Origin: Costus lasius
Lineage: Eukaryota > Streptophyta > Magnoliopsida > Zingiberales > Costaceae
Assembly: GCA_027563935.2 (NCBI GenBank)
Contig: CM050449.1
Coordinates: 59,041,949 to 59,105,948, forward strand
DNA: 64,000 nucleotides
Direction: 5' to 3'
The position numbers and the translations under genes are program-made. Within the stretch, counting starts at the first letter, position 1. Every line of letters begins with the position of its first letter. This document shows positions 44,228-55,967 of this stretch, piece by piece. The notes under the pieces are model-generated. The model was not told the DNA's origin and searched no databases. It saw only the letters and a program-made list of their open reading frames with translations.

Positions 44228-47200
44228 CTAATGGTTGAGAAATCTCAAACCCATATTATTACAGTGCTTCTCATGCTTCTGCTGCGCCAGAGGCTTGGTA
44301 AGCGGGTCTGCCAGATTGTCATCTGTATGAACCTTGCAAATTTTGATCTCGCCTCGATCAATGATCTCCCGGATCAAGTGAAACCGTCTCTGTATGTGCT
44401 TGGACTTCTGGTGCGACCGTGGTTCCTTTGCTTGTGCGATGGCTCCAGTGTTATCACAGAAGATAACCAAAGGATCAGCACTCGAAGGAACGACACCAAG
44501 TTCTCTCACGAACTTACGAATCCACACTGCCTCCTTGGATGCTTCCGAGGCTGCAACATACTCGGCTTCTGTTGTGGAATCAGCAACAGTTGACTGTTTG
44601 AAACTCTTCCACACCACTGCTCCACCATTCAAGCTAAAAATATAGCCTGATTGCGATCGGAAATCATCCTGGTCCGACTGGAACGAAGCGTCAGTATATC
44701 CCTCTATACTGAGTTCTTCCTGACCACCATATAACAAGAACATATCTTTGGTCCTCCGCAGATATTTTAAGATGTTCTTGACCGCAATCCAGTGCGCCAT
44801 ACCTGGATTACTTTGGAACCGACTGGTCACGCTTAACCCGTAAGCGACGTCTGGGCGAGTACACAACATCGCATACATAATGGACCCAATAGCCGAAGCA
44901 TAAGGCCTATTGTCCATTTCATCTTTCTCAGTCTGTGTTTGTGGACACTGACTCTTTGAAAGACTCAGACCATGTCTGACTGGAAGATATCCACGTTTAG
45001 AATTTTCTAAATGGAATCTCTCCAGGACTTTATCGATGTAAGTACTCTGGCATAGCCCGAGAAGCCTCTTAGATCTATCCCGGTAGATCTTCACACCTAA
45101 TACATAGGCTGCTTCTCCTAGATCTTTCATCTGGAAACATTTTCCTAACCATGCTTTAACCGCATGCAGTTCAGGAATATCATTTCCAATGATCAAGATA
45201 TCATCGACGTAGAGGATTAGGAATGTAATCACGCTCCCACTAAACCTCTTATATACACACGGGTCATCCTCGTTCTTGATGAAACCAAACTCAGAGATTG
45301 ATTCATCAAAACGAATATTCCAGCTTCTTGATGCTTGCTTAAGTCCATAAATGGACTTCTTTAACTTGCATATCTTATGACGATCTGATGGATTAGTGAA
45401 ACCCTTAGGTTGTGTCATATACACATCCTCATCCAGATTTCCATTAAGGAAAGCTGTCTTCACATCCATCTGCCAGATCTCATAGTCGTAATATGCAGCT
45501 ATCGCGAAAAGAATCCGAATAGACTTAAACATGGCTACAGGAGAGAAAGTTTCATCATAATCTATCCCGTAGATTTGTTTGAAACCTTTCGCAACTAGCC
45601 TGCCTTTATAGGTAACCACGTTACCATCCATGTCAATCTTCTTCTTGAAGATCCATTTACAGCCTATAGGGATTACTCCCGGAGGCGGATCAACCAAATC
45701 CCAGACTTGGTTATCTGACATGGAGTCCATTTCGGCTCGCATAGCTTGAAGCCATCTAGCTGACTCCGGTCCACTGACCGCATCCGCATAAGTAAGGGGT
45801 TCATCATTGTTAATGATGTAGACTCCGTCATAGCGCTCAGGCTGTCGACGGATCCTTCCCGATCTTCGCGGTTCCCGTGATATCTGAGCCTCAGGTTGTT
45901 CAATAACCGGCTCAGGCTCATCCAACTGCGCTTGACTACTTTGTCCTTCCTCTGGATTCTCATCCAGCTTTATTTCTCTCCCACTGGCCTCTTGCAGAAG
46001 AAACTCCTTCTCAAGAAATATGGCCGTCCGAGCAACAAATACCTTGTTCTCTTTGGGATCGTAGAAATAATAACCCTTAGTTTCCTTAGGGTAACCGACA
46101 AAGATACATTTCTCAGATCTGCTCTCCAGTTTCCCAGAGGCGAGCTTTTTGACATAAGCCTCGCAACCCCAGATCCTGATAAATGTCAAGCTAGGCTGTT
46201 TCCCATACCATAACTCATATGGCGTCTTTGAAACTGCCTTGGATGGCACTCGGTTTAGTACCTTTGCAGCTGTTTCCAGTGCAAAACCCCAAAAGGAATA
46301 TGGAAGAGTAGCCTGACTCATCATAGAACGAACCATATCAAGTAACGTTCTATTTCTCCTCTCGGACACACCATTCCATTGCGGTGTTCCTGGCGGAGTG
46401 AGCTGTGAGATAATCCCATACTCCTTTAGATAGTCAGTAAATTCTCGACTTAGGTATTCACCACCTCGATCAGAACGAAGTGCCTTGATATTTCGGCCTA
46501 GCTGATTTTGTACTCCATTTTTGAACTCTTTGAACTTGTCAAAAGATTCACTTTTATGTCTCATTAGATAGACATACCCATACCTACTGAAATCATCAGT
46601 AAAGGTAATGAAGTACAGATAGCCACCTCTGGCATGTTTACTAAATGGCCCACACACATCACTGTGTATAAGGTCCAGTAAACCTGAAGCCCTTTGACTT
46701 TTGTGAGGAAAAGGTGACTTCGTCATTTTACCCATCAAACAAGCTTTGCATGTATCAATCTCCTCGTAGGAGAATGATCCCAGCAGTCCATGATCATGCA
46801 ACCGCTTAATGCGCTTCTCGTTTATATGGCCTAAACGACTATGCCAAAGCAAGGTGCTGTCATCAGCATACTTGGCTTTCTTATTATCAATGTTTTGTAC
46901 AGAATTTTCCATGTCCAACATGAATAACCCATTGTTAATTGAACCAGTTGCATACACAATATTATCATAAGATAAAACACACTTTGAAATCTTGCATTCA
47001 AAGGCAAATCCTTTCCTGACAAGAGCAGGAATAGAGATAATATTCTTGGTAATACTGGGTACAAAATAACAATTGTTTAATTCTAATACAATGCCAGATG
47101 GTAAAGAAATGAAATAGTCTCCTATAGCAACAGCAGCAACCCGTGCCCCGTTTCCAACGCGTAGGTCTACCTCATGCTGTCCCACCTGCCTTCTTCTCTT

Positions 47201-48103
47201 GAGTTCCTGCACATTTGAACAAATGTGAACTCCACATGCGGTGTCCAACACCCATGAAATGGTAGAAGAAGATAACATGACCTCAGTCACATATATACCT
47301 GAGCCAGAAGCGATGCTTCCCCTCTTATCTCCTTGGAGCGCTTTACAGTCCTTTTTCCAGTGACCTAGCTGGCCACAGTGGAAACACATGTTGTCCTTCG
47401 ACCGCTTCACCTTCTGTTTCAGCGCCTTACTGTAGTTCTTGACAGGGGCCTTGCCCTTCTTCCCCTTCTTCTTGTTCCTGGAAGGAACCATTAAGACAGA
47501 GGTTGAAGGCTTTCCCTTCAGAGTTTCCTCAGTAGTCAAGAGCATATTCAGCAGCTCTGCCGGCGTACAATCGATTTTGTTCATATTAAAATTAATAATG
47601 AACGCATCGAAAGAAGGCGGAAGAGACTGTAGAATAATATCTACAGCAAGCTCCTGGTTGACGGTATGCCCTAGTTTCTCTAGAGCCTCCTTGTGCCCAA
47701 TCATCTTGAGCACGTGAGCTCCCACTGGGCTCCCCTCAGCCAGTTTGCTCTGAAAGAAGAGCTTCGTCAGATTATAGCGTTCTGTCCTCGCCTGTGCAGC
47801 ATACAGCATCTTGAGGTTCGCTATAATTTCTATAGCCGACATATCCTCATGCTGACGCTGCAGCGGTGGCGTCATAGACGCTAGCATCAGGCAAGCGACA
47901 TCAATGCTATCATTGACGTGCTTTTCGTAGGCATCCCGAACCGCCCTTGCGGCGTTCGGAGCGGGCTGCGGCGGTATCGCCGTCTCGAGGACATACAGTT
48001 TCCTCTCTGCCTTAAGAACGATCTTAAGGTGTCCGAACCAGTCAGAGAAGTTCGGCCCAGCAAACTTCTCCCTTTCCAGTAGGGATCGCACATTGAAGTT
48101 CAT
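44228..48103 (-). CDS. Gag-Pol polyprotein of copia element D (intact)
   Basis: 1291-residue ORF with all copia domains: Gag, zinc knuckle (240-253, CFHCGQLGHWKKDC), protease Asp287 in LDTACGVH, HHCC region, integrase Asp482/Asp545/Glu581 with NGVSERRNR, reverse transcriptase with YVDD (~965-968) and RNase H (YTDASF, Asp ~1138). It is shorter than B because three codons are missing in the acidic linker between integrase and RT (LDEPEPVIEQ for LDEPELVEQVIEQ). No stop or frameshift. With A and B it is one of three copies that could supply enzymes to the family; activity cannot be told from sequence alone. Confidence 0.95.
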   Translation of the reverse strand: MNFNVRSLLEREKFAGPNFSDWFGHLKIVLKAERKLYVLETAIPPQPAPNAARAVRDAYEKHVNDSIDVACLMLASMTPPLQRQHEDMSAIEIIANLKMLYAAQARTERYNLTKLFFQSKLAEGSPVGAHVLKMIGHKEALEKLGHTVNQELAVDIILQSLPPSFDAFIINFNMNKIDCTPAELLNMLLTTEETLKGKPSTSVLMVPSRNKKKGKKGKAPVKNYSKALKQKVKRSKDNMCFHCGQLGHWKKDCKALQGDKRGSIASGSGIYVTEVMLSSSTISWVLDTACGVHICSNVQELKRRRQVGQHEVDLRVGNGARVAAVAIGDYFISLPSGIVLELNNCYFVPSITKNIISIPALVRKGFAFECKISKCVLSYDNIVYATGSINNGLFMLDMENSVQNIDNKKAKYADDSTLLWHSRLGHINEKRIKRLHDHGLLGSFSYEEIDTCKACLMGKMTKSPFPHKSQRASGLLDLIHSDVCGPFSKHARGGYLYFITFTDDFSRYGYVYLMRHKSESFDKFKEFKNGVQNQLGRNIKALRSDRGGEYLSREFTDYLKEYGIISQLTPPGTPQWNGVSERRNRTLLDMVRSMMSQATLPYSFWGFALETAAKVLNRVPSKAVSKTPYELWYGKQPSLTFIRIWGCEAYVKKLASGKLESRSEKCIFVGYPKETKGYYFYDPKENKVFVARTAIFLEKEFLLQEASGREIKLDENPEEGQSSQAQLDEPEPVIEQPEAQISREPRRSGRIRRQPERYDGVYIINNDEPLTYADAVSGPESARWLQAMRAEMDSMSDNQVWDLVDPPPGVIPIGCKWIFKKKIDMDGNVVTYKGRLVAKGFKQIYGIDYDETFSPVAMFKSIRILFAIAAYYDYEIWQMDVKTAFLNGNLDEDVYMTQPKGFTNPSDRHKICKLKKSIYGLKQASRSWNIRFDESISEFGFIKNEDDPCVYKRFSGSVITFLILYVDDILIIGNDIPELHAVKAWLGKCFQMKDLGEAAYVLGVKIYRDRSKRLLGLCQSTYIDKVLERFHLENSKRGYLPVRHGLSLSKSQCPQTQTEKDEMDNRPYASAIGSIMYAMLCTRPDVAYGLSVTSRFQSNPGMAHWIAVKNILKYLRRTKDMFLLYGGQEELSIEGYTDASFQSDQDDFRSQSGYIFSLNGGAVVWKSFKQSTVADSTTEAEYVAASEASKEAVWIRKFVRELGVVPSSADPLVIFCDNTGAIAQAKEPRSHQKSKHIQRRFHLIREIIDRGEIKICKVHTDDNLADPLTKPLAQQKHEKHCNNMGLRFLNH

Positions 48104-48402
48104 GGTGTTCGTTGCTGCAGGAATCTACAACAAGCAAGAACAGCAAGGTCAGTATCAATGTTCAGAATCAATCCAGGACTTAAGAAAGATTCTTTTCTCA
48201 CTATTTTGTCTGACTGAAAAATCCAGTAAACAGTCCGAAAGAGTAACACTCTTTTAGTGAGATGGGATCCAGATTTCATACTTGGTCTTCGCGTCCCGCT
48301 CAGGCGAGATAAGATGCACAAAGATGACAAGCACTAATTTCTGGTAGGCTGTCCCAGCCAATCGCCAACCCGTGCGATTCCCCTTCATCTGGGCAATCCA
48401 GC

Positions 48403-48646
48403 AGACTGTGCCAACTGAGTTGGTACAACACAGTCTCTGATCCCTCAGATGGCTGCCTCCATGTGCTACCATATGCGCCACATATGTAGCCTACATGGTC
48501 AAGCTGACCCGACCTACTCCCTGGACCACCACGTGCTATGCTGAGCAACGAGCAGGGATAAATCCCTACTCTGTAACACGCAGGTGAAATCCAGCACCGT
48601 CTGAAGATAGATGGACGTGCCCACTGAGTGGGTACAACACGGCTCC
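48403..48646 (-). other. Three-hairpin leader domain of element D
   Basis: Tips at 48620-48632 (CCCACTGAGTGGG) and 48411-48423 (CCAACTGAGTTGG), central hairpin 48459-48498 with CCATGT/ACATGG arms. Confidence 0.6.
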
Positions 48647-49855
48647 AACGATAGTCAGAACGGTGAGGTTTCGCGTTAGAAGGCTTACGAGCTTGATATG
48701 TTAGCGTTGGATTTTAACGGTCTTTTATCTTCTTGACTATCATGCAAGTCCTATGGTGATAGCAGAAGATAAACACATGCAATTCTACTTATATAAGCAA
48801 TAAGCAATAAAAGAAAGCATGCTGATCTTATGTGGTAAATGCCCATGAACCCTAAGTAAGACCTTAATTTTACTTAAGTCTTCACTTGAGCTCCATTTGC
48901 ATCTCATCTGGTCCAACCCAGGGCCCTAGCGCCAAGAGCACCTCAGGTGCGCCACCAGCTGAATGCCCCTTTGGGATGTGTGCATTTGTGCTCTTGTCTA
49001 ATCAAATACAATTTGATCTATCTAGACAAGCTTTGACTCGCAGGTCAATTATACAATAGATTAAAAAATGTGATTCGCAGATCACAATAATATTATCTTA
49101 CAAGTATAATCCCAGGCTCGCAGGCCCCAGCACAGCACACAATTAACATGGGCGGCCCACATAAGAATAAATAAACAAGCACATGGCATCAAACATTCCA
49201 CATGTGATCCAATTAAAAGAAAATAAATTTTGAAAAACCCCATTGGCATCAATTTTAATTTTCTTATCAGTCCTACAACCTTACAATGGTCCATTGATAG
49301 GGATCCACTCATACATCTAGTCAGATCCACTGCCCTTGCATGCACCGAGTCCTAACTGACCCGAGTTGACCTAATGGTCAACCATGCATCCGCCAAGGGC
49401 TGAACCACCTTCAAGAGTTTTGGCAAGCGGGTGTGACCCCGGGCCTAACTCAAGAGTGTTCATTGGTTGTCTCAACCAGACCTCGTTACACGCCCTTGAT
49501 GCAGTCAACCTATAGCCACCCAGTGCATGCACATAGGTGCTATCAGGTCAACCCATCTGAGCTGTCAGATGGTCTGATCCGACTTGGATCTATTTAGATT
49601 ATGCTTTCAACCCTACCAACCCATCTAAGGGATTATAGTAGATGCTTTAGATCTAATGGGTGCGCAAGATAAGGCTTTTCCTTTTCAAAACATGAACAAG
49701 CGCTTACCATAACATTATACATGCGCAATTCAAAGATAAACCTACATCTAAGAGTTTTAAACTAGCATGTAGTTTATTCGGCATGTACATAGATCTAAAC
49801 ATTGCAAGCGCAAACAAGGATCACTTAAAGCAACCACATGATTCATGCATAACCT

Positions 49856-49867
49856 GCTCTGATACCA
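49856..49867 (-). other. Primer-binding site of element D
   Basis: Minus strand TGGTATCAGAGC. Confidence 0.9.
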
Positions 49868-49869
49868 AT

Positions 49870-51586
49870 TGAAGGGTCCCCTTGAAAGGGGGAGCGCAAG
49901 CATGAAAAACCCCTTTCAAGAGGGGGGCAAACCCTAGAACATGCGGAAATGTATTCTTCTAGAGTTTCAATAAAATCGTTTGCATGAACTCATGTAAATG
50001 ATCAACTTTATAATTAACCAAAGATCAAGTTTGAGATCTTTTACCATAGCCATGTAAGGGTGGCGGCTTGGAAGCTAGAGGCCGAAGAGGGCTCTCCTCC
50101 AAAGAAGACACACACAAAGGATGAAGGCTTACTTCTTGCGCAACTTGATGTGCTAGCAACAATTGCCAAGGTGCCCTTTGGTGTTGAGGAGATGAGATGT
50201 TCTTCCTTGTCGCCGAGAGCTCTTCTCCAAGATCGTCCACACACCACCCACGAGAGAGAGCTTCGAAAGACACAAGGAACATTAAGCTTTTGCGTTATTT
50301 GGCGTTAGGCGTTTTCAAGACTTCCCATTAAGGAAAGTCATCAAGACATGCGTTCATGTCTTGTGAACTTATCCCCAACGCCAATTCAATTGAACCAATC
50401 GAACACAAATGTGAACCGGATCAATTGAATTCGGTTCAATTCCAATTGGTCCAAAGACCAAAAGAACCAACCCAAGCCATGGTCTAAATCTCTATGAACC
50501 ATGAAGATTCAAGATCTAACCGTACATCTCATGATGCTCTTGATCTCACCGATCTAGCATCCACACTCTCGATCGAAGCTTACCGATCTCAAGCCCTAAT
50601 CAATCAAACATGATCAGACTGGATCTCACTTACAATCAGAGTTTAAACTCCTTTAAACTGAATCAAAACAATCCAGTCCACACGATCTGACTCAAGTAAG
50701 CCATATCACCAAATTGTGCGACCCTAAGGGTTTCCTTTAAATGTCGGTAACGATAACTCTCGTTATCACAATCAGTGAGGGGTATCTAGCAACACATCAC
50801 TGTCTCCCGATATAAAGGAAAGAGTCTTCCAAGACTACACCCAAATCACAGCACAAGGTGAATCAACATCACAAGGCATACAAGCATCCTTTGCCACTGG
50901 ATGTTCTTATTGGACAAGCGAGTCAAGCTTGTTACTCCAATACAATGAGCATGATTAGATCAGATCAACATAGTCATCTGGGTATGGCCATACACTTTCT
51001 CAATCATCTCATATAAGGGGGGCCCTTTAGAACATCACACTCCTTAAACAAGGAGACGGCAATCCTATGTCTATCACTAGTGCCCTAACATGATTCAAGC
51101 TCACCATCCAAGATAGTCTATAATCATTATGTTTCAAATGATATTGAACTACCTCAAGACAATGACAATCATCATTTAGAAACACAAATGATCTCAAGTC
51201 AGAGGACATGTGCCACTTAGTGCTTACAAGGAATATTCACATTGTGACAAGCAATGGAATATCCTAGTAGGGTCTGTCCAGTACATCCAATGTACCCATG
51301 AGTCTACATCTTATTCCATGCTCGAAGCATCCTATAAGATTAGCACTCATATTAGTCTCAATCATATCAAGGCTGTCTCATGTTCACCAAGATATCTCGA
51401 CTAAGGACATAGAGCATGTCAGCCAAGCTGAACAGCTTTGAGACATTATTCAGTAGTACACTTATTACAGCAGACAAGGTAACAACCTGAATAATAACCA
51501 TGCCTTTATAAACACAAAAGTTTATTACATGATACTTATACAATCCCAAAGGCCTCAAACATTAGCCTTAAGGGCATACCCCAACA
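49870..51586 (-). repeat. 5' LTR of element D
   Basis: 1717 bp, near-identical to 42492-44207; TSD CCATA follows. Confidence 0.95.
50752..50767 (-). other. GNRA-type hairpin in D 5' LTR
   Basis: Sense GATAAC-GAGA-GTTATC. Confidence 0.6.
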
Positions 51587-51591
51587 CCATA

Positions 51592-52141
51592 GGGGGGCCC
51601 CGTGGATATCAAGCTTCTCGTAAGAATGGGCAAATCCTATGTCTGTCTATTGACATTCTCATATGGGTCATGACATACCCCATAACAACTGTTATGACCT
51701 CCCTACTACGGCGAGACGTTAGGTTGTATCAAAGCATGTCCCTAACCATATAGAAGAGTCAATGACCTCAAGTTGAGAGATCAATGCATCTCCTGTCACT
51801 TGTGAGCCTAACTCATGACACCAAGTTAAAGCCTCACAGCGGGTCGGTCCTGTATATCCACCACTGATATACCTATATGCCTGCGTTAGCACCTCGTACG
51901 TAACCAGCCCATATACCAGTCTCACATGTACCAGAGTTGTCCCTTATCCACTCAGGTATTCGACTTGGGACACACCATTTGAGCATAGATACGATCTGTC
52001 TCCAGGGACATTATTATCCATGTACATAATCACAGATGTAAACATAGCATAATAACGACAATGCTAGAATGATATATTAAATATCAATGTCAAGTAGTAC
52101 AAGATGGACCAACAACAGGTCCAAGGGCATATACACTAACA
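51592..52141 (-). repeat. 3' LTR of element L, part 2
   Basis: Ends with GGGCATATACACTAACA at 52141, the family-II LTR start on the minus strand. With 41262-42491 it totals ~1.78 kb. Confidence 0.88.
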
Positions 52142-52756
52142 ATCTCCCACTTGCACTTAGACTTAGTTGTTGAGAAATCTCAACCCTATGTCCTTCGCAT
52201 GACCATCACGCTTCTGCTGCGCCAAAGCCTTGGTCAGTGGGTCTACCAGATTATTGTCTATGTCAACTCTGCTTATCCTAACATCACCTCTATCATTGAT
52301 CTCCCAGATTAGGTGAAATCTACTGAGAATGTGTTTGGATTTTTGATGAGACCGTGGTTCCTTTGCCTGTGCCATCGCTTTATTGTTGTCACAATAGAGC
52401 TCAATCGGATCCACAGCAGTTGGAACCACCTGAAGTTCAGAAATGAACTTCTGAATCCAAATGGCTTCTTTGGCTGCCTCAGAAGCAACAACATACTCAG
52501 CCTCGGTCGTAGAATCAGTTACAATGAATTGCTTAGAGCTCTCTCAGCTCATAGCACCTCCACTCAATCTGAACACATAACCTGTCTGCGATTTGAAGTC
52601 ATCAGGGTCAGACTGGAACGATGCCTCAGTGTAGCCCTGAACACTAAGCTCTTCCTGTCCCCCATAGACCAAGAACCATTCTTTAGTTCTTCTCAGAAAC
52701 ATAGAATGTTCTTTACAGCCACGCAGTGCTGCAGACCTGGATTGGATTGGTATCGG
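52142..52756 (-). pseudogene. Element L (family-II copia) gag-pol 3' remnant: RNase H
   Basis: Minus-strand coding ends GLRFLNN at 52163, with the polypurine tract at 52142-52156. Reading upstream: DPLTKALAQQK, KEPRSHQKSKHI, ELYCDNN, TTEAEYVVASEAAKEAIW and further RNase H sequence including the stretch homologous to YTDASFQSD. Upstream of ~52540 the frame is broken by stops and apparent small indels. The rest of L lies beyond element E, outside the window. Confidence 0.85.
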
Positions 52757-54461
52757 TGTTGGGGTATGCCCTTAAGGCTAATGTTTGAGGCCTTGGGATT
52801 GTAATAGTATCATTGTATAAACTCTTAAGTTTATAAACGCAATGGTTGTTATTCAGGTTGTTACCTTGTCTGCTGTAATAAGTGTACTACTGAATAATGT
52901 CTCAAAGCTGTTCAGCTAGGCTGAAATGCACTGATGTCCTTAGTCGATATATCTTGGTGAACATGAGACAGCCTTGATATGGTTAAGACTAATATGTGTT
53001 CTAATCTTATAGGATGCTTCGAGCATGGAATAAGATGTAGACTCATGGGTACATTGGATGTACTGGACAGACCCTACTAGGATATTCAATTGCTTGTCAC
53101 AATGTGAATAATCCTTGTATGCTACAAGTGGCACATGTCCTTTGACTTGAGATCACTTGTGTTTCTAAATGATGATTGTCATTGTTTTGAGGTAGTTCAA
53201 TATCATTTGAAACACAATGATTATAAACTATCTTGGATAATGATCATGAGTCAGGTTAGGACACTAGTGATAGACATAGGATTGCCGTCTCCTTGTTTAA
53301 GGAGTGTGATGTTCTAAAGGGGCCCCCTGAATGAGATGATTGAGAATAGTGTATGGCCATACCCAGGTGACTATGTTCATCTAATCTAATCATGCTCATC
53401 ATATTGGAGTCACAGGCTTAACACGCTTGTCCAATAAGAACATCCAGTGGCAAAGGAAACATGTATGCCTAGTGAGTTGATTCACACTTGTGCTGTGATT
53501 TGGGTGAAGTCTTGGAAGACTCTTTCCTTTATATCGGGAGACAGTGATGTGTTGCTAGATACCCCTCACTGATCGTGATAACGTAAGTTATCGTTACCGA
53601 CATTTAAAGGAAACCCTTAGGGTCGCACAATTTGATGATATGGCTTGCTTAAGTCAGATCGTGTGGACTGAATTGTTTGGATTCAGTTTAAAGGAGTTTA
53701 AACTCTGATTGTAAGTGAGATCTGGTCTGATCATGTTTGATTGATTAGGGCATGAGATCGGTAAGCTTCGATCGAGAGAAGTGATGCTAGATCAGTGAGA
53801 TCAGATGCATCAAAAGATCAACGGTTAGATCTTGAACCATTTGGTTCAGAGAGAGATCTAGACCATGGCTTGGGTTGTTTTGGTTTTGTCATTGAACCAA
53901 AAGCGTTGGACCGAATTCCATTGAACCGGTTCACACATGTGTGAACGGTTGGTTCAAGGTGGAAGCGTTTTAGGGTGGTTTGCTTTGAGTGGGCGAAAGC
54001 TTCATGACTTTCCATATTGGGAAATCATGTAACGCCTCATCTAAAAAAATGCCTCAACGCATGTTGTCTTCTTGCTTGGTCGTCTATCCATTCGTGAAGA
54101 GGTTGGTTTTGACGAAAAGAGGAAGAGCTTCATCGCCCTAGCCGAAAGTGTTCTTCATCTCCTTCATACGACAAGAGGACAAGAGCCTTGAAGCCTTGCT
54201 AGCACAAGGACGACAAGGAGTGAGCCAACTTCATCTTGTGTGTGGCACACTTTGGAGGAGACCCCTATCGTTCTCTAGCTTCCAAGCCGACTCCTTCTTC
54301 ATGGCTATGGTAAAAGATCTTAACTTGATCTTTGAATTGAAAGAAGTTGATTATATAGACATACTACATGCGATCCTATGCAAACCCTATTTCCGCCCAT
54401 GCGAAATCTTATGTTGCGCATATTTAGGGTTTCCCCCCCCCCTATTCTAGGGGACCTTTCA
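52757..54461 (+). repeat. 5' LTR of element E
   Basis: 1705 bp, TGTTGGGGTATG..GGACCTTTCA. Terminal hairpin CCCCTA-TTC-TAGGGG. Candidate donor ATGGCTATG^GTAAAAG at 54309/54310. Element L coding lies directly to its left. Confidence 0.95.
53577..53592 (+). other. GNRA-type hairpin in E LTR
   Basis: GATAAC-GTAA-GTTATC. Confidence 0.6.
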
Positions 54462-54463
54462 AT

Positions 54464-54475
54464 TGGTATCAGAGC
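54464..54475 (+). other. Primer-binding site of element E
   Basis: TGGTATCAGAGC two bases after the LTR end. Confidence 0.9.
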
Positions 54476-54540
54476 TTTTGGCTTTCGGTATGATCTATAT
54501 GATTGCTTTGAAGTGTTTGTGATCCATACATGATGCTATG

Positions 54541-54603
54541 TTGCGCTCCCCCTTGAAGGGGAACCCCCTAAAGTTTGCGCTCCCCCTTGAAGGGGACCCC
54601 CTA
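54541..54603 (+). repeat. Two LTR-end-like units in the leader of E
   Basis: TTGCGCTCCCCCTTGAAGGG begins each of two ~30-bp units (54541-54570, 54575-54603). The same C/G hairpin normally occurs at the LTR end of the sisters, not in the leader. Confidence 0.75.
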
Positions 54604-55723
54604 GATCTAAGGGTTATCAACATGCTAGATATGAGATATATCTTATTTTCTCAAGTGCCGCATGTTGTTTGTTTGCGCATTGTTCTAGATGTTTTATAAA
54701 ACTTACATCTTGCGCGCCTCATTAGATCTAAGGTGCCCCTACTTTAAATCCTTAGATGGGTTGATGGGGTTGAAAGCATCTTCTAGGTTAGATCCAACTA
54801 GTCTGATCAGACCATCTGACAGCCTAGATGGGTTGACCAGATAGCACCTGTGCGCAAGCACGAGGTGGCTATAGGTCGACTGCATCCAGGGCGTGTAGCG
54901 AGGTCTGGTTGAGACGACTACTGAACACACATGAGTTAGGCCCGGGGTCACACCCGCTTGCCGAAACTCATGAGGGTGGTTCAGCCCTTTGCGCATGCAT
55001 GGTTGACCATTAGGTCAACTCAAGTCAGTTAGGACTTGGTGGATGCAAGGGCAGAGGATCTGACTAGATGGATGAGTGGATCCCTATCAATGGACCATTG
55101 TAAGGTTGTAGGGCACATAAGAAAATTAAAATTGATGCCAATGGGTTTTCAAAATGTATTTTCTTTGTAATGGATCACATGTTGATTGAATGATGCCATG
55201 ATGGTTGTCTATTTCATCTTATGTGGGTTGCCCTTTTAACGTGTGCTGTGCTGGGGCCTGCGAGCCTGGTAAATTATTATTGTGATCTGCGAATCACATT
55301 TTTAATGAATTTATTGTATAATTGACCTGCGAGTCAAGCTTGTCTAGATAGATCAAAATGTATTTTGATTAGACAAGAGCACAAAGGCACACATCCAAGA
55401 GGAGCATTCAGCTGGTGGCGCACCTGAGGTGCTCTTGGCACAAGGGCCCTAGGTTGGACCAGATCAGATGCTAAAAGACCCATGAAGAGCAAGTGAAGAC
55501 TTAAGCTAGGCTAAGGTCTTACTTAGGCTATGGGCTTTTACCACATAAGATCCATGCTTTCTGTTATTGTTTAAATAAATAGAATTGCATGTGTTATTTA
55601 TCTTCTGCTATAGCCATAGGATTTGCCTGATAGTAAGAAGATAAAAGACCGTTAAAATCCAACGCTAAAATATCAAGCACGTAATGCCTTCTGACGCAAA
55701 ACCTCACTGTTCTGACTATCGTT

Positions 55724-55967
55724 GGAGCCGTGTTGAACCCACTCAGTGGGCACGTCCATCTATCTTCAGACAGTGCGGGATTTCACCTGCGTGTTACAGA
55801 GTAGGGATTTATCCCTTCTCGTTGCTCAGCATAGCACGTGGTGGTCCAGGGAGTAGGTCGGGTCAGCTTGACCATGTAGGCTACATATGTGGCGCATATG
55901 GTAGCACATGGAGGCAGCCATCTGTGGGATCAGAGATTGTGTTGGACCAACTCAGTTGGCGCAGTGT
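55724..55967 (+). other. Three-hairpin leader domain of element E
   Basis: Tips 55738-55750 and 55947-55959, central hairpin 55872-55911 (CCATGT/ACATGG). The base of hairpin 2 is weakened (AGATTGTG against CGCAGTGT), consistent with an inactive copy. Confidence 0.58.

Larger units (their letters stand above)
48104..49869 (-). other. 5' leader of element D
   Basis: 1.77 kb non-coding leader; the frames at 48254-48548 overlap the hairpin domain and the AG-rich acceptor region. Confidence 0.85.
48125..50044 (-). other. Candidate leader intron of element D
   Basis: Donor ATGGCTATG^GTAAAAG (exon ends 50045), acceptor TTGTTGTAG^ATTCCTGC. Frame is kept (MAM-IPAATNTM). In the MAM frame an in-frame TAG lies eight codons upstream, so here the protein would start at MAM. 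Confidence 0.55.
42492..51586 (-). mobile_element. Element D: complete family-I Ty1/copia retrotransposon
   Basis: 9095 bp: 3' LTR 42492-44207, gag-pol 48103-44228, leader 48104-49869, primer-binding site 49856-49867, 5' LTR 49870-51586. TSD CCATA at 42487-42491 and 51587-51591. Inserted in L's 3' LTR. LTRs differ at roughly six to eight bases by eye. Confidence 0.96.

Noticed and set aside
44394..44645. Antisense ORFs over the RNase H region, present in A, B, C and D
   Set aside because: Shadow frames opposite strongly conserved pol coding; no start context, and open only because of sense-strand codon bias.
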